A DNA stretch of 64,000 bases from contig CAKNGB010000005.1 of assembly GCA_930971385.1 (NCBI GenBank), positions 24,228 to 88,227 of the forward strand, written 5' to 3'. A model generated the notes under the pieces. It was not told the DNA's origin and did not search any database. It saw only the letters and a list, made by a program, of their open reading frames with translations. The translations under genes and the position numbers were made by a program. The stretch's first letter is position 1. Every line of letters begins with the position of its first letter. This document shows, piece by piece, positions 8,841 to 23,800 of this stretch. This DNA comes from an uncultured Clostridia bacterium. GTDB lineage: Bacteria; Bacillota; Clostridia; Christensenellales; UBA1242.

Positions 8841-11800
8841 ATGGACAGATTAAAACGCAAAATCAATTTGATTATGATGGTGGGGCTTTGCCTGTTTGCC
8901 ACAACGTTTGGTGTTGGCGCTTCCACACTCATAAACTCGGTCGCAACCTATGCGAATGCGCAAACGATCGAGGAGGAGTCAGATGTCAGCGCGTCTGATG
9001 TTAACTCTGATTTAGATGCGGGGGTTTCTGCAAACGCCACTGTGGAAATTGACGGGGCGTATTATAAAAATGCCACTGCAGAGTTAGGTGTGGGAACGAC
9101 TGCAGCCATAGGTGGAACAAATTTGCAGAATAACACTGTTCGCATAACGAACTCGTTGTTTGAGTTTTCTTCTTCCAATCCTCTAGGAAGTTTATCCGGA
9201 GCGAATGTGGAGATCTCCAACTCAATATTTGTTTATACTGGAACTGGCACAGGGACGGTGTTTTCTAATACTCCAACCTCTTTAGTTTTGGAAAATGTGG
9301 TGGTTTTTGCCACGCAAGGCTCTGTTAATGTTTCTAACATGACGGATTCAAATGTGACTAAAAGAGGTTTTTATTATAGTAATGCCACCGGCGATACGAC
9401 GGGATATCTCAGTACTGGTGGAAAAGAAACAAGCACAATCAACTTAAACACGCTTGTGAAAAGACTGCAATTCTTTGCGGGGAATGCTTATGATGTCAAT
9501 GGTGACGGCTCTAATGATTCGCTTTGGACGGGTGCATGGAACTTCAATGAGGACTGGGCTTATGCATCTCGAACAGAGGTAAATGGATCTACAGTCAGCA
9601 CAAATCAAAACACAGGGCAAGCGTTATATCCTTATCCGAGACAATACATAGCAAAACTGGTCACAAATTCTGCAACTTCAAGAATTGTGACTTTATATGC
9701 AAACACGGATGTTGACGAGGCAACATACTCTAAGATTGTTATTGGACTTTCTGGTTCTGCAAACACGATAAATATTTCAGACTCTAAATATATATTGACT
9801 ATACCTGGATATCAACAGACTGAGTGGAAGGTGTTGCCAGATTCCTTGACTGGTGGAACTTCTGTGACGCCAACTTCAGATGTAAATGCTCTATATGGAA
9901 TTTTCTCTGAAAGAGCGTATAAGATAACTTATCAATCAGCCGGCTCTAATAACGGGCAAGTGGCTTATTACACCATGGACGGCGGAACAGGTACGGGAAG
10001 ATATTACACAAGCTATAATCAATCCACAGAAGTCACCTTGACAAACATATTGCTTTCTTCCTCCCAAGCTGGATATGTTTTTCAAGGCTGGAGGCCAAAC
10101 ACCAATTCTGGAAACTGGAGCACAGGCACAAACTACACAGGTTCAACTTCTGGTATGTATGGCGATGTGACGCTTACGGCTCAGTTTAGAGGCGAACGAT
10201 ATCTTATCGACTTCAATGCCAATGAAGGAACGTTCTCTGACGGTTCAGGGGTAAAAATACTCGGCGAAGATGACGAAAATGATCGAATAGAATATGGTTC
10301 AACAAAAAATAATAATGTTTCCAGCACAATCGGCACACCAACACGCACTGGCTACACTTTTTATGGCTGGTATGATAAGGCAGATTGGACGGAAGGAGTG
10401 CAAGTTTATGCAAACAATGGACAATTTGTTGCAGGGACAGGGTATTGGAATTCTTCAGGACAATGGGTGAATGATCTTGGCGCTGACGGCACCCCACGGA
10501 CGTTATATGCACGCTGGGAGCCATTAGAGTATACTGTTGTTTTCTATGGAAATGGAAGCACTGGCGGAACAATGGCTAATCAAACAATGGAATATGGTAT
10601 AGAAGAGAAGTTAAACGCTAACGCGTTCACACGCACTGGCTACACCTTTTATGGCTGGGCAACAAGTAAGACCGAGGCTGATGCAGGTAACAGAAAATAT
10701 TTTGATGGACACCCAATCACAATTAACGAAGAAACGCAAAATCCAAATCGTCAACTTGAATTATGGGCTATTTGGTGCGCAAACAGAATTCAAGTGACGC
10801 TGGATGGTAATGGTGGAACAGTGAATGGTGCAACAGACAGCAGAGTTTATCCTCTTTATGGCACAACCACGCTTTACGCGACATCTTCTGGCACAACCAC
10901 AGCAACACCAACGGCAACGCGCACGGGTTACACTTTCTTAGGTTGGTATACATCTGCGTCTGGCGGAACTGAACTTATTAATGAAAATGGTCAATTAACA
11001 GGAGATTGGATATACTCAGCAAGCGCTACAACGCTTTTTGCTCAGTGGCAAGGAAATCCTTACACTGTCACACTTGATAAAAATGCAGACGATGCAATTG
11101 CTGGAACAGCGCAAGTGACGGCAACTTATGGTTCGGCAATGCCAACGGCCACCATGCCAACGCGAACTGGCTACACATTCATGGGCTTTTATGACACACA
11201 AGCACAAACAGGTGGAACACAATACTACACCGAAACAGGTGCAAGTGCAACAGCATGGAATAAAACCTCTAACACAACTCTTTATGCAAGATGGGACCCA
11301 AATCCAATTACTTTGAATATTACATATTATAGATATAATGGAAGTTCGACGATTACATCGGCGCCAAGCCTTTCTTATACAATTTCAGTGGGGAATGTCA
11401 GTGGAACATTGTCAGGTTCAAACGCTTCCGATTCTGCAACAATCGACGCTGGCACAAGTTTCACATTAACCGTGACTGCACCAACTGGATACTATGTTTC
11501 TAATTCAGAACCATCATCTAATCCAAGCAATTTAACCACGACCTCACATTCAGAACTTGAGATAACACGAAGTATGTCGTCAACAACTTTGACCATTAAC
11601 ATATATGTATATAATGTTTACACAATTGATTATAATGTAAATAATGGAACGGGTTCGGCACCTGCTGCAACTTATAAATTGCATGGAATTAATACAACGC
11701 TTAGAGCCAACAATTTAACTCGCGTGGGATACACCGCAAATGGTTGGAACACTGCATCAAACGGATCGGGCACTCACTATGCAAGCAGTGCATCTTACAC

Positions 11801-14800
11801 TGGAAATGCAAACGCCACATTGTATGCGGATTGGAACGCACGCTCTTTCACATTGACATTTAATAAAAATGCAGACGATGCAACTGGAACAATGAATAAT
11901 CAAACTCTTTATTATGGTGCTGGCACAAGAGTGACTGCAAACGCGTTTGTGCGCAATGGTTATGCTTTCACTGGTTGGGCAACAAGTGCAAACGGCAGTG
12001 TTGTGCTTGAAAATAATGCACCTGTCACAACGCAGTTTGCAATCAACTCTGCAAATCAAACAATCGAACTTTTCGCTCAATGGAGTAGAAATACATATAC
12101 TATTGCTTTTGATGGCAATGGTGGGTCAACACCTTCCAATTTAACGGGAATTACAATTGACAGCAACATTTCTTTACCAACACCAACGCGTGCTGGATAT
12201 ATCTTTAACGGTTGGAGACCAGTGGCAAGCGCTGGAAACTGGAGTTCAAGCACGAACTACAGCGGACAAGTTAGCGGTATGTATGCTCCAAACGGCTCAA
12301 CTGTGACACTTGAAGCACAATGGACTGGAAATACATATTACGTGAAATTTGACGGAAATGGCGCAACAAATGTGGAAACATATAGTCAAGAGTTCCAATA
12401 TGGCACAAATCAAAACTTGACGCCTAATCGTTATGAATGGGACGGCTATACCTTTGCAGGTTGGAACACGAACCAAGAGGGCACTGGAACACCTTATGCA
12501 GATCAAGCAAATGTGGGCAATTTGACCACTGAAAATGGCGGAACTTTCACACTTTACGCTCAATGGACGCCTGTTACATACAGAATTTCTTTCGATGCTA
12601 ATGGTGCACCAACGGCGCTTAGCCCGATTTACTATAACATCAGAGGCACAACAGGAAGTGGCACTTATAATGGTTCAACGGCTGTTACCTTAACAAATGT
12701 TCTTCCAGCGGGTCCAGATTATCCTGGCTACACCTTTGACGGATGGACACCAACACAAACCACTGGAAGTTGGAGCACAAGCGAAACTCTTGCAGGAAAC
12801 ACCTCTCTTGTTGGAAGATACGGCGACATCACGCTTGAAGCACAATGGACTGGAAACACATATTATGTGGAATTCGACGCTAACGGCGGTTCGGGAGACA
12901 TGGGCAGACAAACTTTCCAATATGGAGTTTCTCAAGCACTTACCACAAACTCATTCACGAGAGCTGGATATGATTTCTTGGGTTGGAGCACAAGCGATAG
13001 TGCAACCACTGCAACTTATCAAGACGGTGCAAGCGTAAGCAATTTGACAACCGAAAGAGACGGAACTGTCACACTCTATGCGGTTTGGTCGGCACAAAGT
13101 TATACTGTCACATACAACGCTAACGGCGGAACACTTGTTGGATTAAACTATTTGGTTGGATTAGAAGATTCCTCTGTAACCTCAGATGGTATTACAGCAG
13201 TTTATGATGCAGAAACTGGTATTGTGACATTGAACGGCTCTGCTTCAACAACTACTTCTGATGTGAACATCACTTTCTTTGAATATGCATCCTCTTTCAC
13301 AGCAGGATCATATAATGTTGGTTGGGATGTTGTTTCTGGTTCTGCAACTGGAATAGGCAGATTTACCTTTGAATTTTTGGCAAATTCAGGAACTTTGACT
13401 GGTGGAAGAACATATAGAACTTTAACCTTTACTGAAGATAATAACGCAAGTGCATTGCATACCTTAACATTATCTGCTGAAGGTGCAACTGGCGCAAATC
13501 ATGCAACAAGAATCAATATTCAATTAAACAAACGGTCAACAGACACTTTAACATTTGACAATTTGCAAGTTCGTTTCTTTGCATATCTAAATACTCCTGT
13601 TTACGACACGCAAACCATTACTCATGATGTGAACACAGCCATGACTTATGCAATTCGCCCAGGATACTATTTTGTTGGCTGGAACACAAATGAACAAGGC
13701 ACTGGAACAACTTACACAGCGGCTAATATTGGCTCTATTACTTCTCCTGTCACACTGTATGCTCAATGGGAGGCTAAGAGAATTCCAGTGGCTATCAATC
13801 TTAACCAAGGCACTGGCTCGACAACTCCAACTTTTGACCATAGCACTGTTTATGTTAAATATGGCACAACCGAGGTTTATGCTGGTCAATACGACACTAA
13901 CACTATAACATCATTTATTCCAACTCGTGTGGGATATGATTTTGCTGGTTGGTACACCACAGCGTCTGACGACGGAACTCAACTTAGTGGTAGTGACGGA
14001 ATTCTTGACAACAACTGGGCTTACACAACTGAATATAATGCTTCTACTGGCTATATGAATGAATATCAAATCTACGCTCGCTGGACACCAAAACGCGTGC
14101 AAGTGACACTCAATCCTAATGGCGGACAGATTGCCGGCGCTGAAGGAACTACTGATATTTGGGTGGAATTTGACAGTAATCGCGTTTATTCCTCTGCAAG
14201 TGGCGGAACAACCTCTATTCCTGTTGCAACTTGGACGGAAGGGGTTTATGATTTCACAGGTTATTGGACGCTAGAAGAAGGCGGTGTTCAACTTATTACC
14301 TACACAACTTCTGAAAGTGGTGGGTCATGCTCTATCTCTGGCACTTGGACTTATTCAGAAAATCCAACCACTTTGCATGCTCACTGGACTGAGCACGCAT
14401 TCACAATCGGGTTTAATACCAACGGCGGAACATTTGCTTCGTCAATCTCAACAACACAGGGTATTGCTTATAAAAACATCTCCATTGAAATGGAAGAAGA
14501 TTTCACAATGTTTGGCACGGCGGATATTTCTCGCCCTGGCTATGTGCTTGCTGGTTGGTCGCTTACAGCACCTGAAAATCTTGACGAGCCAGACGACACA
14601 TTAACAGCAGACTTCACTCCTGGGCAAGTTATCGACCCAACAACAAATTATGACAAGTTTATTGAGATTATCAACACTCAGGCTCTTTATGCAGTTTGGA
14701 CGCCTGACACATTCACAATCACCTATTCTAATGGTGGCAACGCCGCTGTTACACTTCCATCGCCAACGACTGTGGATTATAACATAACACAAGCTATCTC

Positions 14801-17800
14801 ACTTGGCTCAGCAAGCAAAACTGGTTATACCTTCACTGGCTGGAGAGCGGAAACTAACGCTGGACAACACACCAACGAAGAGGGCGAAGTTACATATGCT
14901 TGGGTTCAAGACCAAGTTTACAGCGGACAACTTTCTGGAAAGTTTGGCGATGTCACACTTATTGCCACCTTTGATGAAAACTCCTACACTGTTGTTTTCA
15001 ACAAAAACGACGGTTCTTCCGATTCTTACACACAAGACTTTGCCTATGATGAAAGTAAAGCCTTAACTGCAAACACCTTCTCGCGCACTGGATATGTGTT
15101 TATGGGCTGGGCAGAATCGACTAATGGCGATGTTGAGTATACTGACGGACAGGTTGTCAAAGGGCTTGCAACTGAAGATGAGGCACAAGTTAACTTATAT
15201 GCTGTTTGGAAGGCTAAGACCTACACAATCACGCTTGACACGAACGCAACTGGACTTATCGGCACTCCAACTGTCAGCGCGATTAACGGCGACAATGCTG
15301 TGACAATTTCAGAAAACACTGTTTACTTTGTTTATAATTCAAGAAATATCTATGGCGGACGCACTGGCGACAGCCAAGAAACCTATGTGCAAGAAAATCA
15401 AATCACCGTGCTAACCGCTTCTCTTGCTGGCTACACCTTTGCTGGCTGGTTCACAGATGCAACTGGCGGAACGCAAGTGATTTCTGCAGACGGCACAATG
15501 CTTAACAACTGGACCACTGATGCAGACGATATTTTGTATGCTCAATGGAACATTCAAACCCGTAATATTCAAGTGATTTACTCTGGCGCAAGCGTTTCAA
15601 ACGCCACAACTTTAACTGTTTCCATGGGAGAGGAAAACTTCGCTTTAAGCACGACAACTGACAGTGGCACATTCACAACGAACTACAGCGATCAAGCAAT
15701 TCAAATCACAATTCAAACACAAGCGGGATATAACTATCGCATTAAAAATGGCTCCAACGTGACATCAGTCACCGACGGCAGTTTGAACACGCTCACTTAT
15801 TCCTGGACTCCATCCGACAATGCCACACTTAACATTTATGTAAGTCAGGTTTACGCTGTGACATTCGACCTTGCAGGCGGAAACCCTGGAACAAGCGGAA
15901 CAACGGCCACCAAACTTCACAATGCACCTCTTAGCGTTTCAACATATAGGCCGACGCGTTATGGCTACACCTTCACTGGCTGGATGAATGGCGACACACT
16001 TATTCAACCAACAGGAACCTACACTGGCAACGCTGATGCAACACTTGTTGCTCAATGGGAGTTAACTCCTTACACAATTCACTATTCGTTAGGAAATTTT
16101 GCGGGTGCAGAATTTGTTAACGATTCGATTTTAGCAAACTTTAATTATAACTATTCAACAGATCTAACACTTTATGGCAACAATGAAGTGGTTAGACCTG
16201 GCTACACACTCGCTGGTTGGACCTTTGACCATGCAGACAATGAATACAACGCAAACTGGAGCACAACCACATTAAGTGCTGGATATCACTTCGGTCAAGG
16301 ACTTTATGGTGATGTTTATCTTGTGGCTAACTGGTCGCTTGAAACTTACACAATTACCTATGTTGACGAAAGTGGTAATAACGAAACTGCCACTAGGCAA
16401 TACACAATAAACGACACATTCAACCTTCTTGGAAGCGCTGGTATGTCACGAATTGGTTACACTCTTGCAGGTTGGAATGTTGACACTGTTGACTCAACCG
16501 ACACAAGAAGAAATAACTGGCAAGTTAACAATGGTGCAACTCGCGACTACACACAAGGCGTGGAAGTTTCTGGCAAACACGGCAATGTGACACTTGTGGC
16601 TGACTGGTCACTTGTGGAATACCATATCACATACAATCTTGCAGGCGGAAACTTTATCAATTCAAACGAGGAAAATCCTCAATCATATGTTTATACTGAC
16701 GCTGTCGCACTTAAGGGCAGAGCTAACATTCAACGAGCAGGCTATGAGCTTGTTGGATACTCTATCAGCGCAACTGGCACAAATAACTGGACAACAACCT
16801 ATCCAGACGGCATCACTCTCAACGAAGACGGAAGCTTTACAACTCCAATCAATATGTATGGCGACATCACTTTAACTGCAAAATGGAATGCAGTTCAAAC
16901 AACTTATTATGTTGAAGTGAGAATACAGACAATGGAAGGAAATGTGTATACTCCTCTTGGAAATTATTCCGATACCTCACTTACAACAGGCTCAACTGTT
17001 TCTATTGAGGATGTTGTTGAATACATCAACAGCGCAAGTTCTGGGCTTAATGTCAACGGCTTTGTTTATGCTGGTAGATATGAAACAAATCAAGAGGGGA
17101 ACGGACTTGTTGTTTCTGGCAATCCACTACTTCAAATCGTTGTTTACTATAACACAGTTCAATACACCGTGACCTATTCTGCAAACAACGGAACTTTTGC
17201 AGAAGGCGTGCAAACGGTTATCGAATATGATGTTTATGACACCATTTCTGTTCTCACGCGTGAACAACTCACAAGAACAGGATATAGACTTATGAACTTC
17301 ACTGTTTCTGGTGCAGGAAATGGCTCAAGTTGGCCATCAACTGTTACCCCTGAAACTTCAATTTCTTCTGATTTTGGCAATAATCAAAGAATCTTTGGTG
17401 ACGTGACACTTATCGCTCAATGGAATGCAAGTGCTTACCAAATCACCTTTAATGAAGACGGCGGACAAACTGTTTCAGACGCTTACTATAACATTGAAGG
17501 CACAAATTCTGGCGTTTTGGATAATGGCTCGGTTGTGACCTGCATAACCTCTCTTCCATCCACAACACGCACGGGCTACACCTTCCGTGCTTGGCAACCA
17601 ACTGCCAATGTTGGACCATTGACCGCTGGCGGTTATGCTTGGGATATGAACACTGAGTATGACACTTCAACAAGTTTAGTTGGAAAATATGGCAATGTCA
17701 CCTTGACGGCAAAATGGACCAGCAACCTATATAGCATCATCCTTGACCTTAACGATGATGACGGCGGTTCAACTTCGGCAACAGCGCCAACTGACCTTGA

Positions 17801-20800
17801 AATTTATGTTAAATACGGCACAACAGAACTTTATGCAGATGCTGAAGATTTGACCACACCAACTGGCGAACAAATTCATCCTATCGGCGTTAGAAGCGGT
17901 TACACCTTCCTTGGTTGGTCGCTAAATCCTGGCGCATCCTCAAGTTCAGAATGTGTTATTAACGCAGAAGGTAATTTAACTTCTGCTTGGGAAGAAAGCG
18001 CCACAGACGGCACCACTTTGTATGCAGTTTGGGCGGCTAACACCTACACTGTTGTTTTCCATTCAAATGGCGGAACAGGCACAATGGAAAATCAAATTTT
18101 CACATTCGATGCTCCTGCAACTCCACTCATTCCAAACGAATTTGAAATGGAAGGCTTCGTTTTCTCACACTGGACATACACAGACGACAACGACCAACAA
18201 CAAACCCTTGCTGACCAAGCAAGCGTTCGCAACTTAACAAGCGAGCCAAACGGTCAAGTTGACCTTTTGGCTGTGTTTGAAGCAAGAACGGTTATCGTCA
18301 CATTCCTGCTTAACAAAGGCACAGGCTCAACCGACGGCGAATTTGTGACAGGTCAAACAGAAATGAGAGTGGCTTTTGACGGCACCTTTGCCGACCTATA
18401 TATCACCGATCCAAACTCTGCAATCGGGCTTCCTTCTGTTAGAAGAGTGGGCTACACCTTTAACGGCTGGTTCACAGAGGCAGAAAACGGAACACTAGTT
18501 TCTGCAATAACAAATGTCGACACTGTTGTGGACGGCGATGTGCCACTTAATGAGCAACTCACACTCACCCTCTATGCTCACTGGAGCCAAAACGGGCTTT
18601 CTGTTACCTACGACGGCAATTCTGGCGTGATTTCTGGCACAGAACAATCAACCTATAATGGCGAAGAAGCATTCTTTGATTCTTCTTACACAATTTTGAA
18701 TAATACCTCAATCAACTTCGTTAGAACTGGCTATACCTTTGCTGGCTGGTCGCTCAGTCGTGACGGAGATCCTCTCTTCACGCTTGAACAACTTTCGCCA
18801 GACGGCTATGAAATCACTTTCACCTATGCTGAAGGTTTGTATCTATACGCAGTTTGGACTGAGCATGAATATACCTTTGTGTTCGACGCAAACGACACAA
18901 GATTCCCAGGTAGTGACTCCACACTTATCGCTGGGCAATCGGCTGAAGTTGTTATTCCTTATGCAACACCATACATTTTCACACAGGTTTATAACAAAGC
19001 AGGCTATGAATTTGTGGGTTGGTCCACCGATCCAAACGCAGTTGTACCAGAACATGAAGTTGGCGACGATGTGACAAGTTACACAGCCGTAAATGGTGCA
19101 AGAATAACTTTCTACGCAATTTGGCGTGCTGTTGGCGTTGGATACTCAATTAACTATTACTATCAAAACATCGCAAGCGCAAGAAATAACTCAACTTCAA
19201 GTTTAACAGACGATTTCACTCTTCATTCTTCAGAAAAAGTTGCTCCTGAAAACGCTTATGCAGGCACAGAAATTAATTATCAAACAATCGCAAAGGCGTT
19301 TATTTCAAAAAATTCCGCATTAAAGGCAACATTAGTTAATCAAACCACCTCAACTGGCGAATTTATCGTGGCTGGTGACGGAAACTTAGAACTTAACCTT
19401 TACTTCACACGCGGAACTTATGAAGTTGCAGTCACAATCGGCACTGGAATTAACACAATTTCCATGACAAGCTCTGCAACAAGCACAGCAATCACACCAA
19501 GCGTGGTTGGAAGCATCAGCACCTTTGTGGTTTACTATGACGAAACTGTTAACCTTTCCGCAACCACACTTGCTGGCTATCACACACCAGTCTTCCGTGA
19601 AGGGCAAAGTGTGATTGCCACAAACAGTTTGCAAGTGCAATCGGATAGATATTTGACTGTTTCTGCAACAGCAGGAAATGCAAACTTCACTGTTCAAGTT
19701 TACTTGCAAGAACTTGACAAAACTTATTTAACAACACCATCGAGAACGGAAACTTTAACTGGAATCACCGGTTCTCCACTTACCGTGGAAATGTTGAGTG
19801 GCGGGGTTTCCATTAATGGAACATCCTTCTCAGAACCAGGCTTTAATTTCGATAACGACAAAACAACAGAGGAAAATGGTTCAGCGCTTAGCACAATCAC
19901 CATTAACGGCGATAACTCCTTGGTTGTTGAACTTTACTTTGCAAGAGCATCTTACACCGTCACATTAAACACCTCAACTGGCATTTCCAGTGTTAGTGGT
20001 GCTGACACCTATCTCTTTGGCGAGCAAGTGACAATCGACGCCACAACTGCTGAAGGATATACTTTCACTGGCTGGGAATTAAATAACGGAACAAAACCTG
20101 ATGATTTGGTTGTTGGAGCAAACAGCCCTGCAAATCAAACTTTCACAATGACAAACTCTAACTTAACACTCACAGCAACCGCTTCAATCAACGCTCACAC
20201 CTTGACGATTGATGCAAACGGCGGAACGTATCCAGGCTCATCCTCGATCAATCAAAACTATGGCACGACCTATGACCTTCTCGTTCCAACCTATCGCGGA
20301 TATACTTTCGCTGGTTGGGAATTGACCTCTGGCGAAGGCGAAATTGCTGGAAGTGTGGAAGAAGGTTTCACATTCACTTTTACAGACTCCGATGCCACAC
20401 TCGAGGCACAATGGACAGAAAATTCATACACAATTGAATTTACTGATGTGTATAACTCTTTCAATGTCATTCGTGCAAACAAAGACGGCGTGGTTTACGA
20501 GGACGGCATTATCACAATCACATCCGAAAACAACACCGTTGAACTTCTCTTCACAGATATTCTTGTGGCTTCTTCACAAGCGGTTTCCACCATAGTTGAC
20601 GGAACTGAAATCATTGGCGGAATTACAGGCGGAAGTGACCCAACAAGAACAGGATATGTTTGGGGAGTTAATTCAGTTGCAAACGACGCTGCTGTTAAAC
20701 ACCTTTATGTGCTTAACAATGTGACAGGTGGTTATAGACACTCAACAGGTTGGCTCGAAACTTCAAATATTAATATTTTAACAACAGAATGTTTTGCCTT

Positions 20801-23800
20801 TTCCGAACTTAATGGCGATAATGGTGCAACCGTTTCCATTGAGGTTCAATGGTCGCCAGTGGTTTATGATATAACACTTAACGGCAACCAAGGCACAGGC
20901 TCAACATCTGTTTCTGTCAGCCCTGCAACCACCGTTTACATTGCATATAACGACAACGCCTTCTATGGCGCAGTTTCCACAGATTTACCAGTTGAAGAAG
21001 TGACTGGAAGTGCTGTTGTTCCAACGGCAACTCGCGATGGCTACTCCTTCCTTGGCTGGTTTGTTGGAGACATTCAAATCACAAACAACGAGGGCGCGCT
21101 TCTTGCAAATGTTAGTGGCTACACCGACACAAACTCTCGCTGGATACACACAGAAAATGTCACCTTCGACGCTCATTGGTCGCAAGATAGATTTGCTATC
21201 CATTTGAACCTTAACGAAGGAACGCTCACAAACGAAAATATTTCAAACAACACCGTTTATGCACTCTTTGACTCTCAAACTCTCTATGTTGACCAAACTT
21301 CTTCCACCACGGTTAACCCTGTTGCAGAACGCACTGGCTATACCTTCCTTGGATGGAGCACAACACAAGACGATGAGGAAACAATCATCATTGATGCAAG
21401 CGGAAACTTAATTAATAACTTCACTTCCACAAGTGCCACAACTGAGGTTTATGCTTGCTGGCAAGTGAACACCTATGGCGTTATCCTTGACCTTAACACC
21501 GAGGATGCAAGCGCTGAAATTGAAAGTGATGTTCAAATTTCTGACAACACCATTTACATCACTTATGGCACACAAAACATCTATAACGCTCGCGAAAACG
21601 GCACGGCTGTTCATCCAACTGCAACACGCACTGGCTACACCTTTGTTGGTTGGTCACAAAACCCTGATGCAACTGTGCTTGCAGATTGCTTAATCGACCA
21701 AGACGGCAATATGCGTGGCAACTCCTCAATTGCAACTGAGGGAACAACTCTATATGCAGTTTGGGCAGTGCAATCTTTCTACATCACAATCGACCTCACA
21801 AACGGACACATCGACACTGAAAGTTTAACAATCACAGGTTCTGACCTTGAAGCCACACAAACCAATGTTTATCGCGTGGCATATGAGTCAAACGTGAGAA
21901 TTTCCTTCAACACTCTTGCAGGCTACACCTTTGACCACTTCACAGTTTTAGATGAAGACGGCACAGAGATTAACGACCTTACAATCAACACCGTTTCAAA
22001 TGGTTATGAATTTGTTATGCCAGCATATAACTTCACTTTGGTGTTCAATTCTAAGGCTAACCTTATAGGCGCAACCTTGAACCTTAATGATGAAGTTGGC
22101 GACACTAAGGCTGACGCGTTAACAACAGAACTATCTGACGGAATTTACATTGAATATGCAAGCGCAAACATCTATGCAGATAGAACAGACATCACAACCC
22201 CTGTTGGCGAGGCTATCACTGTTGTTGCAACGCGCGATGGATATAACTTCCTCGGCTGGTCGCTCAGCGGAAGCGCAACCACAGCGGACGAATGCATAAT
22301 CGGCGCAGACGGAGCGCTTAAACAAAACTTCACTTCTTCCACAACCGACGGCGTCATCCTCTATGCAATTTGGGAGAAAACTGAGGTTTCCTATGAAATT
22401 AATTACTACTTTGAAAACATCTTAGACTCCAATTTCACACACGACACCGCAAGACAACCTGATGTTGTTGAAACTGGCGAGGTTGACACAGCGGTTAACT
22501 ACTTAACATACGCTGTTGATATTGCTGGCTTTACATATTCAAGATACGAAACCAACAACACCAATAATCAATCAACAAATATCCGCGGAGACGGAAACCT
22601 TGTTATCAATCTTTACTACACAAGAGATCTTTTTGACCTCACAATTAACAACAATAATGGCGATGAACTCATTGTGGTTCCTGACCAAAAATTTGAAAGC
22701 ACTTACACTTTAACTGAGCCAATAAACACTGGCTATAACTTCAACGGCTGGCAACTAGAAAACGGCGTGGGACAAATTGACGGCGACGAATTTACTTTCG
22801 GCGACGGAAATGCCCTTGTTTACGCTCAATGGGAGGCAAAAATCATCCTCATTAACCTCAGCGCTGGTGCTGGCGACAGTGTAAGTCGCGCCTTGTTCTA
22901 TGTTCGTTATAACACAACTGAAATTTTTGAAGATGCAGAGGGGCTTACTCCAATAAGCGAACCTTTAACAGCATCAAGAGTTGGTTATAACTTCACAGGC
23001 TTCACATATAACAAAAATTTAATTATCAACCAAGCAGGTAATTTGGTGGCAAATTGGACTGTTTCTGACACAACAATCACACTTATTGCTGGGTTTACTC
23101 CTGCTAATTACACCATAACTCTTGACCAAAACTATGGAAGCGCAGAAAGCAGTGAAATTGATTACACAATTTTAACTCCAATCGACCTTCCAACATTAAC
23201 TCGCGACGGCTACACCTTTAATGGTTGGAGAGTTTCTGCAAATGCAGGCGAGAATTTGGACGGAACATTCGCTTGGACATTAAATGAAACCTTTAGCGTT
23301 TCCGACGGCGTAATTCCTCAAATTCCAGCAGGTAGACATGGCAATGTGACCTTAGAGGCAATTTGGCAACTTAACGAATACACTGCCACATTCTCAACAC
23401 AAACAAGCGAAGTGATAAACCCTATCACTTATGATATTACCAACCCTCTTGAACTTCCATTTGTGGAAAGAGACGGCTATAACTTCTTAGGCTGGGTGGT
23501 TGACGAAGGCGCAGAGGGCAACTGGAGCGAAGGCGACACCTATCAAATCGGCGCTTCTCCAGCAAATATGTGGGGAGATGTTTCCTTCACAGCAACTTGG
23601 GAAACTGTTGGCTACACAGCATCCTTTAACGCAGGCGAAGGTAGCGCGGTTGAGGACATTCCATTCACAATCGAATCTTCCTTCAATATGCCATCATCAA
23701 CACGTTCAGGTTATGATTTAACTCTTTGGACGGTTGACGAGGGCGCAGAAGGCAACTGGGTGGCTGGCGAAACTTACACGGTCGGCGAACTTATCAGTGC

